Shown here piece by piece: positions 20,883 through 30,812 of a DNA stretch of 64,000 nt (its first letter is position 1; each line of letters starts with the position of its first letter). Location: assembly GCA_003282825.1 (NCBI GenBank), contig QBYM01000001.1, positions 56,567-120,566 of the forward strand, written 5' to 3'. Source of the DNA: Pelagibacteraceae bacterium AG-325-J17 (GTDB taxonomy: Bacteria; Pseudomonadota; Alphaproteobacteria; Pelagibacterales; Pelagibacteraceae). The notes under the pieces are model-generated. The model had not been told where the DNA came from and did no database searches. It saw only the letters and a list, made by a program, of their open reading frames with translations. The position numbers were made by a program, and so were the translations under genes.

Positions 20883-23722
20883 TAATTCAGACCCTTTAAA
20901 TCTTTCACTATTCTATTGAAACCTGTTGCATTTGAGGCTTTGATCATCAAATAATCATTATTATTTAATTCATCTCTTATCAAATTAATAATTTGTGATT
21001 TATTTTGCAAAATTCTACCTTTTTTAGATTTTGTAAGTTGATTAAATATAGATGACACCTTGGTTCCTTTAACAAAAACTTTATCTACCTTAGTTTGATT
21101 AATTATAGGTATAATAGATTGATGAAGTTTTTTTGAGTGATTTCCTAGTTCCAACATATCACCGAGCAAAAGGTATTTTTTTGATTTTTTTGTGTTAATT
21201 TTATCATAATTAAGTATTGCAGATTTTAATGATAATGGATTTGAATTGTAACTTTCATCTATTAAATTAATATTTTTGCCATCAACTTTAATTTTAGAAA
21301 AGTCTCCTCTTCCATTAGGTACTTCAAAATTTAAAAAAATATTTTTATTCAATTCAAAGATATTTATATTAATATTAATAACAGCTATTGCAGCTAAAAT
21401 ATTATATACATTATTTTGAAAATCATTTGAAATTAAAAAATATTTTTTTAAATTATTTATCTTAATGTAAATTTCAAAATTATCATTTTTTTTCACACAA
21501 TTTAATAATTTAACATCAGATGAAGGATTTTTAATTCCAAAAGAAATTATTTTAAGATTATTTTTAAAAGCTTTTTTTTTATGTAGTTTAAAAAATTTAT
21601 CATCTGCATTTAAAATAACAATACCACCAGATTTAGTATTATTAATAATTTCAGATTTGGCTAAAGCAATTTGTTTTATATTTTTAAAATTTTTTGCGTG
21701 TGCGTAGTTTACGTTAGTTATAACGCTAACATCTGGTTGTATGATTTTTGTGAGATAGTCAATTTCACCTTTTTTATCCATTCCAACTTCTAAAACACCA
21801 AAATTATCTTTACTAGTTAAATTAAAAAGACTTAAGGGGACTCCATATTTATTGTTATATGATTTAGGAGAGATGCTTACTTTTGAAATTTTTTTCAATG
21901 TGTTGCCCAATAATTCTTTCAATGTAGTTTTGCCACAACTCCCTGTTATAGCAATTATTTTAGCATCTATGTTTTTTCTAAAAATTTTAGAGATATCTGT
22001 CAAAAATTTTAGAGAATCTTTTACTTTAATTTGTTTAGATTTGTTTAAACTATTTTGAAATCGATTTACAATAGCTAAGGACGCCCTATTTTTAAATGAT
22101 TGTTTTACAAATTTATTTCCATCATTTTTTTCACCTTTTATTGCAAAAAAAATATCATCTTTTTTCACTTCGTTTGAATTAATTTTTGCTTGCTTAATAG
22201 ATAATGATGAAGAAACTCTTTTATTACCTGAAATCTCTTTAATTATATTTAACTTTAAATTATCAGATAAACTTAGGTTTTTAATTTTAATTGCTTTAAG
22301 AATAATTTTTTTATCTGAAAAATAAATTTTTCGCTTACCTATATCCTGAATTTTTTCATGCCCCTTACCAGCAACTAATAAAATTTCTCCAGTATTCAAA
22401 TTTTTTGTTGCTTCAAATATTGCTTTCGCTCTATTAGAAATCTCAATTATTTTTTTTCTCTTAATTCCTTTTTTAATATCTCTTCTAATTTTATCTGGGT
22501 TCTCAAATCTAGGATTATCATCAGTAAGATAAATTTTATCAGAGAAATCAGATGCAATTTTACCCATTTTTGATCTTTTATTTTGATCTCTATTTCCACC
22601 ACAACCAAATAATAAACAGAGCTTTTTATCTGGAAATTGTTCTCTAAGGTTTAAAAGGCAAGTTTTTAAGGCCTCTGGAGTATGTGCATAATCAAGAATT
22701 ATTTTTGATTTGTTTTTAATTTTACCAATCTTTTCAAATCTACCCTCTACTGGTTTAATTTTTTTAACAATATCTAAAATTTTTTTTAAATTAATAATTT
22801 TTTTAGCAGCAAATATTGCCATTAATATATTCTTTAATTGAATTTTCCCTATCAAGTTGAGACTTATCTCTTTTATGGAGTTGTTATATTTGATCTTTAG
22901 TAATTGAATTTCACCCTTAAAACTATGAGACAAAATTCTGAAATCATTTTTTTTATCATTCAATGTAATTATTTTTAATTTTTTTTGTTTTGCAATTTTA
23001 TTAATTTTTTTAAATTCAGGTATTTTATCATCTGTTATTATATTCCCCTTTTTTTTGATAAGATTTCTAAATAGGTAAAGTTTTGCATTAAGATAATCAT
23101 TTAAATTTTTGTGATAATCTAAATGGTCTTGAGATAAATTTGTAAATATTCCAGAATTAAACCTTAAACCATCAAGTCTATTCTGTTTTAAGCCATGACT
23201 TGAAGCCTCCATAATAACATTGTCTATTCTTTGATGTTTAAGTTTTTTTAATAACTCACCTAATTGAATTGGATCGATTGTAGTATTAGATAAATCTAAA
23301 TTTAAACTATTGGACTTAACCCCCAAAGTTCCAATTGAGGCAACTCTTTTATTATTTAATTTTAAAATTTGATAATAAAAATCTGCAATAGATGATTTCC
23401 CGTTTGTTCCTGTAACGGCAATTAAATTTTTTGGTATTCTATTGAAAATTTTAAATGAAACTTCAGATAATAATTTTCTAATATTTCTTGTATAAATAAA
23501 CAAAATCCCATTTTGAAATTCTTTAACTTTTTTTTCAGTAACAATAATTCTTGAGCCTTTTTTAATCGCAATAGAGATAAAATTGTTTCCATCAATTTTA
23601 TTACCTTTGATAGCAAAAAAAATATTATTTTTTTTTAATTTAGAACTATTAAAGGATATTCCTGAAAAAAAGATATTTCCAAATTTTTTATTAATATTAG
23701 GGATGTAATCTTTCAGTAACAT
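20882..23722 (-). CDS. murEF: Fused MurE-MurF: UDP-MurNAc-tripeptide ligase (N-terminal) and UDP-MurNAc-tripeptide--D-Ala-D-Ala ligase (C-terminal)
   Basis: Single 946-aa ORF with two Mur-ligase P-loops: VTGTNGKSSIADFYYQIL and ITGSCGKTTLKELLGNTL. MurE part: MEASSHGLKQNRLDGL, DDNPRFENP (meso-DAP-type DNPR motif), GKGHEKIQ. MurF part: EVGMDKKGEIDYLTKIIQPDVSVITNVNYAH, DESYNSNPLSLKSAI, LLLGDMLELG. Gene symbol is descriptive. Confidence 0.93.
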   Translation of the reverse strand: MLLKDYIPNINKKFGNIFFSGISFNSSKLKKNNIFFAIKGNKIDGNNFISIAIKKGSRIIVTEKKVKEFQNGILFIYTRNIRKLLSEVSFKIFNRIPKNLIAVTGTNGKSSIADFYYQILKLNNKRVASIGTLGVKSNSLNLDLSNTTIDPIQLGELLKKLKHQRIDNVIMEASSHGLKQNRLDGLRFNSGIFTNLSQDHLDYHKNLNDYLNAKLYLFRNLIKKKGNIITDDKIPEFKKINKIAKQKKLKIITLNDKKNDFRILSHSFKGEIQLLKIKYNNSIKEISLNLIGKIQLKNILMAIFAAKKIINLKKILDIVKKIKPVEGRFEKIGKIKNKSKIILDYAHTPEALKTCLLNLREQFPDKKLCLLFGCGGNRDQNKRSKMGKIASDFSDKIYLTDDNPRFENPDKIRRDIKKGIKRKKIIEISNRAKAIFEATKNLNTGEILLVAGKGHEKIQDIGKRKIYFSDKKIILKAIKIKNLSLSDNLKLNIIKEISGNKRVSSSLSIKQAKINSNEVKKDDIFFAIKGEKNDGNKFVKQSFKNRASLAIVNRFQNSLNKSKQIKVKDSLKFLTDISKIFRKNIDAKIIAITGSCGKTTLKELLGNTLKKISKVSISPKSYNNKYGVPLSLFNLTSKDNFGVLEVGMDKKGEIDYLTKIIQPDVSVITNVNYAHAKNFKNIKQIALAKSEIINNTKSGGIVILNADDKFFKLHKKKAFKNNLKIISFGIKNPSSDVKLLNCVKKNDNFEIYIKINNLKKYFLISNDFQNNVYNILAAIAVINININIFELNKNIFLNFEVPNGRGDFSKIKVDGKNINLIDESYNSNPLSLKSAILNYDKINTKKSKKYLLLGDMLELGNHSKKLHQSIIPIINQTKVDKVFVKGTKVSSIFNQLTKSKKGRILQNKSQIINLIRDELNNNDYLMIKASNATGFNRIVKDLKGLN

Positions 23723-23724
23723 TT

Positions 23725-25413
23725 TTAATTAATTTCACTGTATTTTGTGGCTAAAATAGGCCCAATTTTTTCAACTATTTGACCTGTTGTTTCTACTGTG
23801 GTCCATCCAGCAGTATTATATGGAGTACCTTTGTATTTTATATTGGACCCATCTCTATAATGATAAACATAATCTTGATTAGTCTTTGGCTCATCTAGCA
23901 TGACTGCTAAAACAAATTTTGGACTAGATGTGGGAAATACCGAAATAAAAGAATTTATCTTTTTTTTAGAATAACCTCCCGTTATACTTTTTTGTGCTGT
24001 TCCTGTTTTTCCACCAATTTCATATCCATTAACGTTGGCTAAAGAAGCTGTCCCCTCTTTAGTGTTAACAATTTTTCTTAAAATAGGTAAAATTTTTTCT
24101 GACACTTCTTGGTCTAAAATTTTTTCTTTTTTTTCTTTTTGAGATTTTTTAATTATAGTAGGACTTATTTGATACCCTCCATTCACAATAATCGCATAGG
24201 CTTTTGCTAGCTGTAACAAAGTTGTGGTAATTCCATGCCCAAAAGAAGCAGTAGCCAGAGGACATTTGCCCCAATTGAATTTAATTGGTTTTCCAACTTC
24301 CTCAATATCAAAGTTTATCTTTTCCAAAATTCCAATTTTGGATAAGAATAATCTGAACTTTTCCTCACCAATTTGCTGACCAATTCTAACTGAACCTATA
24401 TTTCCTGATCTAATAAGAATTTGTTCTGCAGTCAAATCTGGTGGTATTTTATCGTCATACTCTCTAATAGGAAATCCTGCACAAGTTAATGATTTTGGTA
24501 AATCACTATATTCTGTTTCAGGTTCAATAATTTTTTCATCCAAAGCTGCTGCTAAAGTAAAGGTTTTGAAAACGGATCCAAATTCATAAACTCCTTTAGT
24601 TGCTCTATTTATTAAATTTATATCAGAAATAGTTTCTCTTTTATTTGGATCAAAATCTGGCAAAGACACTAAAGATAAAATTTCACCGTTATTAACATTC
24701 ATTAAAATCGCAGCACTACCTTTAGTTTGAAAAATCTGATTAAATTTTAAAAGCTCATCTCTAATTAAAAATTGTATGTCTTTATCAACTGTTAGTTTTA
24801 TTGGTTCTTGAAGATTTTTTAGTTCGTTATCTAATGACTTTTCAAGACCTGATATACCGTTGTTATCATTATCAATTTGACCAATAATATGACTAAATAA
24901 ATTTTTTTCAGGATATATTCTAGTCAACTTTTCTTCAGGCTGAATAGACTTATCGCCTAATTTCATTATTTTTTCATAATTTTCATCAGAAATAATTTTT
25001 TCAAGATAGAAAAATTTTTTATTTATCAAGTTAGATTCAATTTTTTTGTAATCTTTATTGGGAAAAATATACTTTAAATTAATTATTAATTTTTTTTTAT
25101 CAATAACTTTTTGTGTGCTTATGCCTATATCAACAGAACTTACAGTCTTACTTAAAAATTTTCCGTTTCTATCAAGAATATCTGCCCTGTAAAGATTATT
25201 CATTGGATTATTTATATTTTCATTTATCTCATTTTTTGATTTTCTGGATCCCAAATGAATTAGATGAATTGAGTAAATAAAGAAAATAATAAAAAAAATA
25301 AAAAAAATAAATGATACCCTATTAAAAGATAAATCTAAATTTGACTTACTTTTTTTATACGAAAAATCATCTTTATGATCCTCTAAAATGATTTTGGAAT
25401 TTCTATTATTCAT
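23725..25413 (-). CDS. ftsI: Division-specific transpeptidase (PBP3)
   Basis: PBP motifs GSVFKTFTLAAAL (SxxK), RSGNIGSVRI (SxN), GGKTGTAQKS (KTG); N-terminal TM. Confidence 0.95.
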   Translation of the reverse strand: MNNRNSKIILEDHKDDFSYKKSKSNLDLSFNRVSFIFFIFFIIFFIYSIHLIHLGSRKSKNEINENINNPMNNLYRADILDRNGKFLSKTVSSVDIGISTQKVIDKKKLIINLKYIFPNKDYKKIESNLINKKFFYLEKIISDENYEKIMKLGDKSIQPEEKLTRIYPEKNLFSHIIGQIDNDNNGISGLEKSLDNELKNLQEPIKLTVDKDIQFLIRDELLKFNQIFQTKGSAAILMNVNNGEILSLVSLPDFDPNKRETISDINLINRATKGVYEFGSVFKTFTLAAALDEKIIEPETEYSDLPKSLTCAGFPIREYDDKIPPDLTAEQILIRSGNIGSVRIGQQIGEEKFRLFLSKIGILEKINFDIEEVGKPIKFNWGKCPLATASFGHGITTTLLQLAKAYAIIVNGGYQISPTIIKKSQKEKKEKILDQEVSEKILPILRKIVNTKEGTASLANVNGYEIGGKTGTAQKSITGGYSKKKINSFISVFPTSSPKFVLAVMLDEPKTNQDYVYHYRDGSNIKYKGTPYNTAGWTTVETTGQIVEKIGPILATKYSEIN

Positions 25414-25711
25414 TACCTAATATTAGATTATTTATTTGAAGCTGTTTTGTGCTTTGATCTATTATCTTAATTTCATTTATGTCTTTTTTAACTAATTCAT
25501 CATCAAAGTATAAATTTTGAAATTCAAGTAATTTTTCTGTTGAACTTAAAAATTCAAATTCTAACTTAATATTTTCAAAATCCTTTTTTAGTGCCCTAAT
25601 ATTCTCCTTTATTGTAAAAATCTCATCATCAGTTCTTTTTGTTGAATTTTTTACAAGTGCTGTAGATAAGATTAAAAATACTATTAAAAAAATGACTGAA
25701 AATTTCTTCAT
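25406..25711 (-). CDS. ftsL: FtsL-like bitopic cell division protein
   Basis: 101 aa, N-terminal TM plus coiled coil, between rsmH and ftsI. Confidence 0.7.
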   Translation of the reverse strand: MKKFSVIFLIVFLILSTALVKNSTKRTDDEIFTIKENIRALKKDFENIKLEFEFLSSTEKLLEFQNLYFDDELVKKDINEIKIIDQSTKQLQINNLILGNE

Positions 25712-26718
25712 AGCTTGTTTCCAAAATTTTCTATCTCTATTAAATGCTCAAATTTCTCTAAAATATCTGTTTTGAAATTATAAAAATCATCTTTTTTAAC
25801 AATATATCTAAGTTTCGCTGATCTTGATGGCAAATTTTCTTTCAGTTCTTTTTTAGAGGGAGTCCTGGGTTTTTTTTCCAACATTCGAAATAACGTGTCA
25901 GACTCCTCAATTTTAGGAACATATCTTGATATACTTTTTTTCTCTGACAAACTTTTAAAGAAATATTTAACTATTTTATCCTCCAGTGAATGAAAAGTAA
26001 CAACTGCTAAAATACCATCTTTTTTTAAAACTTTTGCTGCAGCTATTAATCCATAGATAAGTTCTGTAATCTCTTTATTAACAAAGATTCTTAATGCTTG
26101 AAAAACTTTTGTAGCACTATGGATCTTAAAATTTTTTTTCTTTTTAGTCTTTTCGATTATTTCTACTAAACTTTTTGTATCAATTTTATTTTTATTTCTT
26201 TGTTTAACAATACTGCTAGCTATTTTTTTTGCGTACTTTTCTTCCCCAAAAAATTTAAATATTTTCTCAAGATCTTTTGCATCTAGTCTATTAATTGCCT
26301 CTTTTGCTGAAAAATCATTTATCCCCATTTGCATATTTAGGTCTCCTAATGAATGAAATGATAACCCTTTTTTTGGATCTTTAATTTGTGTGGTTGAGTA
26401 ACCTAAATCAAAAACTATTCCCCTTACATTCGTATTTTTAATTTTTAAATCATCTAATTGACTAAATTTCTTATTTTTAAAAATAAATCTATCTTGAAAC
26501 TCTTTTGAAATTTTATCTGCTTTTTTTTTACTTTCTAGATCTCTGTCTAAAGCAATGACTTGAGTATTTTGATAACTTAAAATTTTTTTTGTATAACCAC
26601 CTTGACCAAACGTGCAGTCAATAAATGTGCCACCATACTGAGGGGTAATAATGCTAATTAATTCATTTAGCAAAACCGGATAGTGTTTTACAACATCCGA
26701 TTGCATGGTGGCTTGCAT
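25708..26718 (-). CDS. rsmH: 16S rRNA (cytosine1402-N4)-methyltransferase
   Basis: [72 protein letters not shown]. Confidence 0.96.
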   Translation of the reverse strand: MQATMQSDVVKHYPVLLNELISIITPQYGGTFIDCTFGQGGYTKKILSYQNTQVIALDRDLESKKKADKISKEFQDRFIFKNKKFSQLDDLKIKNTNVRGIVFDLGYSTTQIKDPKKGLSFHSLGDLNMQMGINDFSAKEAINRLDAKDLEKIFKFFGEEKYAKKIASSIVKQRNKNKIDTKSLVEIIEKTKKKKNFKIHSATKVFQALRIFVNKEITELIYGLIAAAKVLKKDGILAVVTFHSLEDKIVKYFFKSLSEKKSISRYVPKIEESDTLFRMLEKKPRTPSKKELKENLPSRSAKLRYIVKKDDFYNFKTDILEKFEHLIEIENFGNKL

Positions 26719-26736
26719 TTATTTTTTTGAAGACCA

Positions 26737-28194
26737 TTAATTTTTTTGTCTTCTTAAAAATGCTGGAATTTCAAGATCATCATCTTCTTGATCTTCTTCG
26801 GATGACCCCAGTAAATCATCTGAATTTTTTGTTTCAATATCTGAATTAAATAAATCTGGCTCATCTATATCAACACCAAATTCTTTTAAATCTCCTGAAA
26901 CTTCTTCTTTGTCTGATGAGTTTATTGCTTCTTCTGAAAAGGAAACTTCATTCTCCTCAGATGTGTTCTCAACAATATTTTCTACTTCTTGATTTTTGAG
27001 TAACTCTTCATGATACTGATTGTTAACCTCATCTATAGTTTCATTTTGATTTTCTGTGACAACTTCATTTTCAAGTTTTAAAGCATTTGCTCCATGAGTA
27101 ACTGGATTTGAATTGCTATTAGAAAATGAAAAAGATGCTGTGTGATTGTTTGAACCAAAATCAGAATATCCAGTATTACGATTTTGTATTCTATGCACCA
27201 TATTAACAACTGACTTAGATTCAGGTTGTTGATTGTCTAATGATGTAGCAACTATTGAAACTCTTATTTTACCTGCAAGAGCTTCATCAGTTATTGCACC
27301 TATAATAACTTCAGCATCAGCTTCAACTTCTGATCTAATTTTATTAACTACTTCATCAACTTCAAAAAGTTTAAGATCTTTTCCGCCAGTAATATTAACT
27401 AATAAACCTTTTGCTCCTTTAAGTGTATAATCGTCTATTAAAGGATTGCTAATTGCCATTTCAGTAGCCTGCATAGCTCTACCTTCTCCATCAGCTTCTC
27501 CTGTTCCCATCATGGCTTTACCCATTGATGCCATAACAGTTTCTACATCAGCAAAATCTAAATTAATTATTCCAGGTCTAACCATTAAGTCAGTTACACT
27601 TTGAACTCCATGCATCAAAACATTATTTGAAAGATTAAAAGACTCCTCAAATGTGGTTTGTTCATTTGCTATTTTAAATAAATTTTGATTTGGTATCACA
27701 ATTATTGTATCTACATGCTTTCTTAATTCCTCAAGACCAATTTGAGCTCTTCTCATTCTTGAAGGCCCTTCGTATAAGAAAGGAAGTGTAACTACACCTA
27801 CAGTAAGTATATTTAATTCTTTTGCTGCTCTAGCAATAACATGCGCTGCACCAGTTCCAGTTCCACCACCCATTCCTGCAGCGATGAAAACCATATTGGC
27901 ACCTTGCAAAATATTTACAATTTCATTTAAAGACTCATCAGCTGCAGCCTGTCCAATATCAAGCTTAGCACCTGCACCCAATCCTTTAGTTAAATTTAAA
28001 CCAATTTGAATTTTTGATTTTGCTTTACTATGCTTTAAATCTTGTGCGTCTGTATTTACAGCTATAAATTCAACTCCCTGCATTCCATTCTCAATCATCT
28101 CATTAATTGCATTTCCTCCTGCACCTCCAACTCCCATTACTAGAAGTCGTGGTTGCAACTCTTTAATCTCTGGTGCTCTTAAGTTAATTGTCAT
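26737..28194 (-). CDS. ftsZ: Cell division GTPase FtsZ
   Basis: GVGGAGGNAINEMI, GGGTGTGAA, NFADVETVM-like 'NLDFADVETVMASMGKAMMGTGEADGEGRA', conserved C-terminal peptide DDLEIPAFLRRQKN. Confidence 0.98.
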   Translation of the reverse strand: MTINLRAPEIKELQPRLLVMGVGGAGGNAINEMIENGMQGVEFIAVNTDAQDLKHSKAKSKIQIGLNLTKGLGAGAKLDIGQAAADESLNEIVNILQGANMVFIAAGMGGGTGTGAAHVIARAAKELNILTVGVVTLPFLYEGPSRMRRAQIGLEELRKHVDTIIVIPNQNLFKIANEQTTFEESFNLSNNVLMHGVQSVTDLMVRPGIINLDFADVETVMASMGKAMMGTGEADGEGRAMQATEMAISNPLIDDYTLKGAKGLLVNITGGKDLKLFEVDEVVNKIRSEVEADAEVIIGAITDEALAGKIRVSIVATSLDNQQPESKSVVNMVHRIQNRNTGYSDFGSNNHTASFSFSNSNSNPVTHGANALKLENEVVTENQNETIDEVNNQYHEELLKNQEVENIVENTSEENEVSFSEEAINSSDKEEVSGDLKEFGVDIDEPDLFNSDIETKNSDDLLGSSEEDQEDDDLEIPAFLRRQKN

Positions 28195-28195
28195 T

Positions 28196-28663
28196 TTATT
28201 CCCCCTCTTTATTGTTTAAATGTTTTTCCCATTTAAGGCTTGCTCGATTTATATTTGCTTTTTTTCTTGCACTAGCCCTAAATTTTTCAAAAGTTGTTGG
28301 TTCCCATATTTGAAAAGTTTTACCTTGACCAACAAACAACATGCTATTTTTTATTTTTGCATGTTTTAATAATTTTGTAGTGAGTGAAATTCTTCCTTCG
28401 CTATCAAATTGTAAATTTATACTTTCAGATAGTATTGATGTAGCAAAAAAATCTCTTTTTTCTTCAAAGGGATTTAGCTTATCTATTGTATTTGAAATTT
28501 TTTCTATTCTGTCTTGAGGCCACACTTCTATAGATTGATTATTAAATGATGGATAACAAATTACTCCATTGTATCCTAAATTAGATAAATAAGATCTATA
28601 GCTTGCAGGCACTGACACCCTTCCTTTTTTGTCTAATTTGTTTTCGTAGGTTGATAAAAACAT
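28196..28663 (-). CDS. mraZ: Transcriptional regulator MraZ
   Basis: MFLSTYENKLDKKGRVSVPASYR, second repeat LQFDSEGRISLTTKLLKHA. Confidence 0.95.
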   Translation of the reverse strand: MFLSTYENKLDKKGRVSVPASYRSYLSNLGYNGVICYPSFNNQSIEVWPQDRIEKISNTIDKLNPFEEKRDFFATSILSESINLQFDSEGRISLTTKLLKHAKIKNSMLFVGQGKTFQIWEPTTFEKFRASARKKANINRASLKWEKHLNNKEGE

Positions 28664-28693
28664 AAACCATAAATTCCTTTATTCCCTTACATA

Positions 28694-28736
28694 TGGGAAT
28701 ATTTGGGATATTATGGGTTTTTAATCACAGAGTCAA
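28694..28736 (-). promoter_or_regulatory. Predicted mraZ/dcw promoter with three phased MraZ-box-like repeats
   Basis: + strand TGGGAatattTGGGAtattaTGGGT: TGGG at 28694, 28704 and 28714 (10-bp period). On the minus strand TTGACT (28736-28731)-N17-TAATAT (28713-28708) forms a sigma70-like promoter overlapping the repeats. Confidence 0.65.
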
Positions 28737-28825
28737 TACTTACAATTTAGGGTTTTATTTATAAATATTGATCGAAAAAAGTGAATCAAAACGTGAACAT
28801 TGGAACTTTTATTTAAAGAAGATTT

Positions 28826-29180
28826 GCCAGATAAACTATAAGCCGGGTTCTGTCATTTAAACTTATCATTTGTCTAGGCTTAAGATCACTCTTAAGCTCA
28901 AGCAACTAACCCTGATGACTAGCCAAGGACGGCTTTTAGTTTTTCAACAGTGTCATCTCTACTTAGTCTTGCTCCCAGTGGGGTTTTCCAGCGTTCATTG
29001 TTACCAATAGAACCGGTGTGCTCTTACCACACCTTTTCACCCTTGCCATGTTATGGCGGTTTATTTTCTGTGGCACTATCCCTAGGGTTTCCCCTGCCAG
29101 GTATTACCTGGCACTGTGTCCTTGTAGAGCCCGGACTTTCCTCTTTAAACTAATTTAAAGCGACAAGTCATTTATCTGGC
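28826..29180 (-). ncRNA. rnpB: RNase P RNA
   Basis: Reverse complement begins GCCAGATAAA... with GAGGAAAGTCCGGGCTC and ends ...GACAGAACCCGGCTTATAGTTTATCTGGC; GCCAGATAAA/TTTATCTGGC termini pair as P1. Confidence 0.95.
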
Positions 29181-29224
29181 AATACTAATTTATTATGAAA
29201 TTTTAAAAATTCAAGTTTAATAAT

Positions 29225-29968
29225 TTAAGAAAGTACAAGATTTTTGCTTATTAAAAAACACTCTTTATCAACTATACCGTTTACTAAGTCTTGTCTAAAT
29301 CTTCTTTGAAACGCCTTAATTATCAACCGGTCTTTTTTTGATCTTTTTTGACTAATCTTCATATACCCTATTTTATTAAGATTTTTAGTAAAACTTTTTT
29401 CTTCTACCTTTGAGGAAAGTCTAATTTTTCTAAATTTTTTTATTTTTTTTAAATCTAAATTATGCCACCAGGCTAATCTATTTTGAGCTAGTTTACGCCA
29501 GGGAAATTTTTCACCTGGATCTTTTTTACGATCTGGCGATATATCTGAATGACCGAGAATATACTTATGGCCTATTCTATATTTTTTAATTAGATATTTC
29601 AAAAGTTTTTTCAGTGAAGTAATTTGTTTTGAAGAAAAACTTTTATATCCATAATCATGACCTGGATTCGTGATTTCGATTCCAATAGAATTTTTATTCA
29701 ATGATTTAAAATTTTTCCACCTTGATTTCCCAGCATGCCAAGCTTCATATAAATCAGGAACTAGGTTAAGCACATTGCCATTTTTTTTTATATAATAATG
29801 TGAACTTACTTTTGACTTGGGGTCCTGCAATCTTTTGATGGCAGTTGATTCTGCTTTCATTCCTGTATAATGAATTATTATAAACTTAATTCTATTTTTT
29901 GATCTTTTTGGAAAACTGAAGCTATATGAATAGCTGGTGGTCAATTTTATGCCGATTTTTGAATACAA
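29225..29968 (-). CDS. N-acetylmuramoyl-L-alanine amidase (amidase_2, AmpD/AmiD-like)
   Basis: FIIIHYTGMKAESTAIKRLQDPKSKVSSHYYIKKNGNVLNLVPDLYEAWHAGKSRW, GIEITNPGHDYGY, ILGHSDISPDRKKDPGEKFPW. Confidence 0.9.
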   Translation of the reverse strand: MYSKIGIKLTTSYSYSFSFPKRSKNRIKFIIIHYTGMKAESTAIKRLQDPKSKVSSHYYIKKNGNVLNLVPDLYEAWHAGKSRWKNFKSLNKNSIGIEITNPGHDYGYKSFSSKQITSLKKLLKYLIKKYRIGHKYILGHSDISPDRKKDPGEKFPWRKLAQNRLAWWHNLDLKKIKKFRKIRLSSKVEEKSFTKNLNKIGYMKISQKRSKKDRLIIKAFQRRFRQDLVNGIVDKECFLISKNLVLS

Positions 29969-30020
29969 TTTAAATAAATAGTTAATTTACATTAATGTTT
30001 AATATATTATAAAAGCGCTA

Positions 30021-30806
30021 ATGATCAAAAAAATACTAATAATTATTTTTACAACTTACGCGCTAACTGTAAATGTTATTGCTAGCGACGATGGAGAATT
30101 GACATTAAAAAAAAATGATCCAGCAATAATAGAAGATTGTTTCGAAAACTTTAATAGAGCAACTTTTAAATTTAACCAAGCATTAGATGGTGTAATTTTC
30201 CAACCTATAGCCTCGGTCTATAGAAAACTGCCTTCACCTGCAAAAGCAGGGGTTAGCAATTCACTTGAAAATATTTCTCATCTTATAACTATTCCAAATA
30301 ATCTTATTCAAGGAGACTTCAAACAAGCTGGTATAAATACTGGAAGATTTTTAGTAAACACAACTATTGGTGTTTTAGGACTTTTCGATGTGGCTCAGCA
30401 TTTAGGTTTAACTGGTTTTGAAAAAGAAGACTACGGTCAGTCTTTAGCTTCTTTAGGCGTTGGTCCTGGATGCTATGTTGTACTTCCAATTTTAGGGCCT
30501 AGTACTGCGAGAGATACTGTGGGATCAACTTTAAATTTTTTGGGTGGTGACCCCTGGTACAATGTAACTGTAAGAAATGACACTCAATATTTTAATGAGG
30601 CTAATTACTATTCCTCAAAAGGAGTTTCAGGAGTTGATTTCAGAGCAAAGAACTATGACTCTATAGAAAATTTAGAAAAAAATTCTTTAGATTTTTATGC
30701 TTCAGTTAAAAGTTTATATTTACAAGATAGACAGCAAAAAATACTTAATACAAAAAAGATTATTGAAACTCAAGACGATAGCGATTGGGAAGAAATCAGC
30801 CAATAA
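30021..30806 (+). CDS. mlaA: MlaA (VacJ) family lipid-asymmetry protein
   Basis: DCFENFNRATFKFNQALDGVIFQPIASVYRKLPSPAKAGVSNSLENISHLITIPNNLIQGDFKQAGINTGRFLVNTTIGVLGLFDVA, GPGCYVVLPILGPSTARDTVG. Confidence 0.93.
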   Translation: MIKKILIIIFTTYALTVNVIASDDGELTLKKNDPAIIEDCFENFNRATFKFNQALDGVIFQPIASVYRKLPSPAKAGVSNSLENISHLITIPNNLIQGDFKQAGINTGRFLVNTTIGVLGLFDVAQHLGLTGFEKEDYGQSLASLGVGPGCYVVLPILGPSTARDTVGSTLNFLGGDPWYNVTVRNDTQYFNEANYYSSKGVSGVDFRAKNYDSIENLEKNSLDFYASVKSLYLQDRQQKILNTKKIIETQDDSDWEEISQ

Positions 30807-30812
30807 TAAGCT

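Noticed and set aside
25281-25312. Poly-A-rich tract (aaataataaaaaaaataaaaaaaataaa)
   Set aside because: Falls in the FtsI N-terminal TM-coding region (Phe/Ile-rich on the minus strand); ordinary AT-rich coding sequence.
28950-29153. 67-aa ORF on + strand
   Set aside because: Lies antisense within rnpB; its open frame comes from the GC-richer RNA gene and has no protein-like features.
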